DNA from: UBA6901 sp964355495 | Lineage (GTDB): Bacteria > Pseudomonadota > Gammaproteobacteria > Acidiferrobacterales > UBA6901 | Reading direction: 5' to 3' | DNA length: 44,434 nt | NCBI GenBank assembly: GCA_964355495.1 | Contig: CAYHES010000004.1 | Location: forward strand, 1-44,434 | Part shown: piece by piece, positions 41,946 to 44,434 of the stretch | How the letters are laid out: every line of letters begins with the position of its first letter | Numbering within the stretch: position 1 is the first letter of the stretch | Made by a program: the position numbers and the translations under genes | Notes under the pieces: generated by a model | Databases searched by the model: none | What the model was told of the DNA's origin: nothing | What the model saw: only the letters and a program-made list of their open reading frames with translations

Positions 41946-42041
41946 TTGGATTGCTTCGCGCCCTTCGGTCGCTCGCAATGACGGGGCTGCATCAGCCGTT
42001 GCGTCATTGCGAGGAGGGCGGAGCCCGACGAAGCAATCCAG
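41946..42041 (+). repeat. Palindromic repeat pair, right flank of the GIY-YIG gene
   Basis: TTGGATTGCTTCG to GCAATGACG at 41946-41982 and GTCATTGCGAGG to CGAAGCAATCCAG at 42003-42041. Organisation and orientation equal the left flank; the cores differ slightly (GCCCTTCGG against GCCCGTTGG). The first arm begins one base after the nuclease stop. Confidence 0.92.
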
Positions 42042-42096
42042 AAACAGCCCGGAAGCTTCCCGGAAACATCCAATATAGAGCGAGAGAACACGCGTA

Positions 42097-43671
42097 ATGC
42101 CCCGAACCAAGAAAACCAAAGCGATGGCGGACAAACCCCAGACCACCGCCCAGTCCCTCGGCAGCCTGATCAAGTCCGCGCGCGACATCATGCGCAAGGA
42201 CAAGGGCCTGAACGGCGATCTCGACCGCCTGCCGATGCTCACCTGGATCATGTTCCTCAAGTTTCTGGACGATCTGGAGATGCAGCGCAAGGACGAAGCC
42301 GACCTGGCCGGCACGAAATTCCGCCCGGCTGTCGAGAAACCTTACCGCTGGCGCGACTGGGCGGCGCAGGCCGATGGCATTACCGGCGATGAGTTGCTCG
42401 CGTTCATCAATCAGGACAAGTGCCGGCGGCCGGATGGAACCAAAGGCGCCGGTCTGTTCGCCTATCTGCGCAATCTCACGAGTTCCAACGGTGACAACCG
42501 CCGCGATGTGATCGCCACCGTGTTCAAGGGCGTGGACAACCGCATGAAGAGCGGTTACCTGCTTCGCGATGTGATCAACAAGGTGAACGGCATCCATTTC
42601 ACCGCCAGCGACGAGCTGCATACCTTGGGTAGCCTGTACGAATCCATGCTGCGCGAGATGCGCGACGCGGCCGGCGATTCCGGTGAGTTCTACACGCCGC
42701 GCGCGGTGGTGCGTTTCATGGTCGATGCGGTCGATCCACGGCTTGGCGAAACCGTGCTCGACCCGGCCTGCGGCACCGGCGGGTTCCTGGTCGAGGTATT
42801 CAGTCACTTGAGCCGGCAGGTGAAGACCGTTGCCGACCGAAAGCTGCTCCAGACACGCTCGGTCACTGGCTACGAGGCCAAGCCGCTGCCGTACCTGCTG
42901 GCGCAGATGAACCTGCTGCTGCACGGGCTCGACGCGCCACAGATCGACCCCGGCAACGCGTTGCGCTTCAAACTTACCGAGATCGGCGAGAAGGAGCGCG
43001 TAAACGTGATCCTCACCAACCCGCCGTTCGGCGGCGAGGAAGAAAAGGGTATCCAGGGCAACTTTCCCGAAGACCGCCAGACTGCTGAAACCGCGCTGCT
43101 GTTCCTGCAACTCATCATGCGCCGGCTCAAGAAAAACCCCTCTCCCTCTGGAAGAGGGGCGGGGGCGAGGGCCGCGCGCGCCGCCGTGGTTGTTCCTAAC
43201 GGCATGTTGTTCGGCGACGGCGTCTGCGCCCGCGTCAAGGAAGAACTGCTCAAGGACTATAACCTCCACACCATCGTGCGCCTGCCCAACGGTGTGTTCG
43301 CGCCGTACACCAGCATTCCGACCAACCTCCTATTCTTCGACCGCGCCGGTCCGACCAAGGAGGTCTGGTACTACGAACAGCCATTGCCAGAAGGCCGCAA
43401 GAACTACACCAAAACCCAGCCGCTCCAGTTCGAGGAATTCAAGCCGTGCCTCGAATGGTGGAGCAAGCGGGAGGAAAACGATCGCGCCTGGAAAGTGAAT
43501 GCCGAAGAACTGCTCGCCAACAACTGCAACCTCGACCGCAAGAACCCGCGCGGCAAAGTGGACTTCGAGCACCTTCCGCCGGAACAGCTTGCCGATGACA
43601 TCTTGAAGAAGGAACAGCGCATTGCCAAGATCATGGCGGAGATCAAGATTCTGCTGGTGCAGAAGGTGTGA
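42097..43671 (+). CDS. hsdM: Type I restriction-modification methylase subunit, with in-frame repeat insertion
   Basis: A 524-residue N6-adenine methyltransferase. The N-terminal helical HsdM domain (about 15-150) starts AQSLGSLIKSARDIMRKD. SAM-binding motif I is DPACGTGGF at 222-230 and the catalytic motif NPPF is at 308-311. After LQLIMRRLKK the normal RAAVVVPNG strand is preceded by an unusual NPSPSGRGAGARAA stretch, residues about 347-360, encoded by a palindromic repeat (43137-43171). The rest of the protein is unbroken, and the insertion lies in a surface loop region near the catalytic domain. Whether activity survives is unclear. The stop lies two bases before hsdS. Confidence 0.93.
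   Translation: MPRTKKTKAMADKPQTTAQSLGSLIKSARDIMRKDKGLNGDLDRLPMLTWIMFLKFLDDLEMQRKDEADLAGTKFRPAVEKPYRWRDWAAQADGITGDELLAFINQDKCRRPDGTKGAGLFAYLRNLTSSNGDNRRDVIATVFKGVDNRMKSGYLLRDVINKVNGIHFTASDELHTLGSLYESMLREMRDAAGDSGEFYTPRAVVRFMVDAVDPRLGETVLDPACGTGGFLVEVFSHLSRQVKTVADRKLLQTRSVTGYEAKPLPYLLAQMNLLLHGLDAPQIDPGNALRFKLTEIGEKERVNVILTNPPFGGEEEKGIQGNFPEDRQTAETALLFLQLIMRRLKKNPSPSGRGAGARAARAAVVVPNGMLFGDGVCARVKEELLKDYNLHTIVRLPNGVFAPYTSIPTNLLFFDRAGPTKEVWYYEQPLPEGRKNYTKTQPLQFEEFKPCLEWWSKREENDRAWKVNAEELLANNCNLDRKNPRGKVDFEHLPPEQLADDILKKEQRIAKIMAEIKILLVQKV
43137..43171 (+). repeat. GC-rich palindrome inserted in frame in hsdM
   Basis: CCCCTCTCC then a CTCTGGAAG centre and GAGGGG, followed by the G-rich tail. This is a slightly diverged copy of the units at 6495, 15294 and 15784, in the same orientation. 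It lies inside the hsdM frame and adds about 14 codons without a stop. Confidence 0.85.
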
Positions 43672-43673
43672 GC

Positions 43674-44396
43674 ATGGCGTGGCCGAAAGTGCGGTTGAGC
43701 GAAGTTCTTACGCATCGTAAGGAGTTCGTGACCATCGACGACCTCCAAACTTACAAGCGCCCACGCGTTCAGTTGCACGCTCAGGGAATCGTGTTGCGGG
43801 ATGAAGTACCCGGCGCACTCATCAAAACAAAGAAACAACAACCTTGTCGCGCAGGCGAGTTTCTCGTTGCCGAGATTGACGCGAAAGTTGGCGGCTTTGG
43901 CATCGTGCCGTCGTCACTCGACGGTTCCATCGTCAGCAGTCACTACTTTCTGTTCATCATTGATGAGACAAAACTCGACCGGCGGTTCCTCGATTTCTTC
44001 ATCCGCACGCCAGCGTTTCGCGAGCAGGTCGCGGCACAAGGGTCAACGAACTACGCAGCGATTCGACCTGCGCATGTGCTTGGCTACGAAATCCCCCTGC
44101 CACCGTTGGCCGAACAGCGGCGCATCGTTGCGCGTATCGAAGCACTGGCCACTAATATCTCCGAAGCCCGTTCCCTTCGCCAGCAGGCCGTCGAGGAAAC
44201 CGAAGCGCTTTGGGAACGCGGCGCATCCAAGATTTTCGACAGAGCCGCGGAGACAAATCCCATCCGGCCACTCATAGACCTCGTGGCAATTCGTGGTGGA
44301 GGAACGCCATCGAAGTCCGACCCATTCTACTGGGAAGGCGCAATTCCATGGATTACGCCCAAGGACATGAAGCGTCGCGAGCTTAGTCGGTGTTAA
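43674..44396 (+). CDS. hsdS: Type I restriction specificity subunit, truncated
   Basis: A 240-residue piece of a specificity protein that picks the DNA target for methylation and cleavage. The first target-recognition domain (about 1-150) ends in YEIPLPPLAEQRRIVARIEAL, the conserved spacer helix. The second begins at about 205 (LVAIRGGGTPSKSDPFYW, then IPWITPKDMKRRE) and stops at TAA 44394 after only some 35 residues. Complete HsdS has about 400 or more residues. The last bases turn AT-rich abruptly, so an insertion or rearrangement probably cut the gene. A half-size protein could dimerise in theory, but the second domain is only a stub. Confidence 0.88.
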   Translation: MAWPKVRLSEVLTHRKEFVTIDDLQTYKRPRVQLHAQGIVLRDEVPGALIKTKKQQPCRAGEFLVAEIDAKVGGFGIVPSSLDGSIVSSHYFLFIIDETKLDRRFLDFFIRTPAFREQVAAQGSTNYAAIRPAHVLGYEIPLPPLAEQRRIVARIEALATNISEARSLRQQAVEETEALWERGASKIFDRAAETNPIRPLIDLVAIRGGGTPSKSDPFYWEGAIPWITPKDMKRRELSRC

Positions 44397-44434
44397 TAAA
44401 TAAAGGTAGCAATTGACACGGGGAAGTGATATGC
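44388..44434. other. AT-rich junction after the hsdS truncation
   Basis: From about 44391 the sequence changes to TGTTAATAAATAAAGG and continues AT-rich to the window end, with a TTGACA at 44414-44419 that could be a promoter -35. It looks like the end of an inserted element, which continues outside the window. Its identity cannot be read from 44 bases. Confidence 0.35.

Larger units (their letters stand above)
41522..42041 (+). mobile_element. Putative GIY-YIG nuclease / palindromic-repeat unit
   Basis: The 520-base unit is direct repeat, nuclease, direct repeat, set between hsdR and hsdM, which are normally adjacent or separated by other hsd genes. The repeats match the widely dispersed class with CATTGCGAGG and GAAGCAATCC ends. 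The unit might be moved or copied by its nuclease. No clear target-site duplication was seen, so mobility is inferred. Confidence 0.45.

Noticed and set aside
42004..43269. A 421-codon minus-strand frame
   Set aside because: It is the shadow of hsdM and runs into the repeat unit.

Overview
The window is GC-rich and gene-dense. It looks like the chromosome of a free-living proteobacterium, most likely a gammaproteobacterium. That placement is an inference from gene content (RhlE-type helicase, DadA, PbpG, a bufferin operon, Tpm, DUF3775 protein, several GGDEF/EAL proteins); no rRNA or tRNA is present to confirm it.

Region 1-11.5 kb. It opens with the tail of a diguanylate cyclase and a small coupled gene. 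Next come three secreted proteins in a row: a FlgD/Ig-like protein, an Ig protein ending in an M15-type zinc peptidase signature, and a FIMAH-like protein. CysQ and a glycerol-kinase-like FGGY kinase follow, overlapping by 11 bases. Then come a divergent DUF4198 / HupE pair, a TfoX_C-Tag glycosylase fusion and a GGDEF-EAL protein. Region 11.5-15.3 kb is a minus-strand run: a broken lhr helicase, a membrane protein, a glycerophosphodiesterase, a short GlpD-like dehydrogenase and a thioesterase remnant.

Region 15.3-25.5 kb. A DUF559 nuclease gene is bracketed by GC-rich palindromes. Housekeeping and stress genes follow (NYN protein, membrane thioredoxin, Tpm, outer-membrane protein, DadA, DUF3775, PbpG, Hsp20), then a response-regulator/GGDEF pair. 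Region 25.5-30.1 kb holds RNA- and cold-related genes (RhlE, CspA-type protein, RRM protein), a DEDD exonuclease and a small gene broken by a repeat insertion.

Region 30.1-39 kb. A DUF523/DUF1722 protein is followed by a bufferin-type operon: two Cys-rich precursors, a DUF692 MNIO enzyme, a DUF2063 partner and a DoxX protein. A MITE-like element is inserted before doxX. MsrA, a DUF488 protein, a kinase-HDOD-GAF protein and a thioredoxin-HEAT protein come next. Region 39-44.4 kb is a type I restriction-modification operon (hsdR, hsdM, hsdS). A GIY-YIG nuclease with flanking palindromic repeats sits between hsdR and hsdM, hsdM carries an in-frame palindrome, and hsdS is cut short at the window edge.

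The most interesting theme is that two unrelated single-domain nucleases (DUF559 and GIY-YIG) are each bracketed by their own family of palindromic repeats. Extra copies of the DUF559-type repeat lie elsewhere, including inside hsdM. This resembles the RAYT/REP arrangement but with different enzymes. A separate TIR-bearing MITE family has altered bufC, a small gene at 29.7 kb and possibly the DUF4198 gene.
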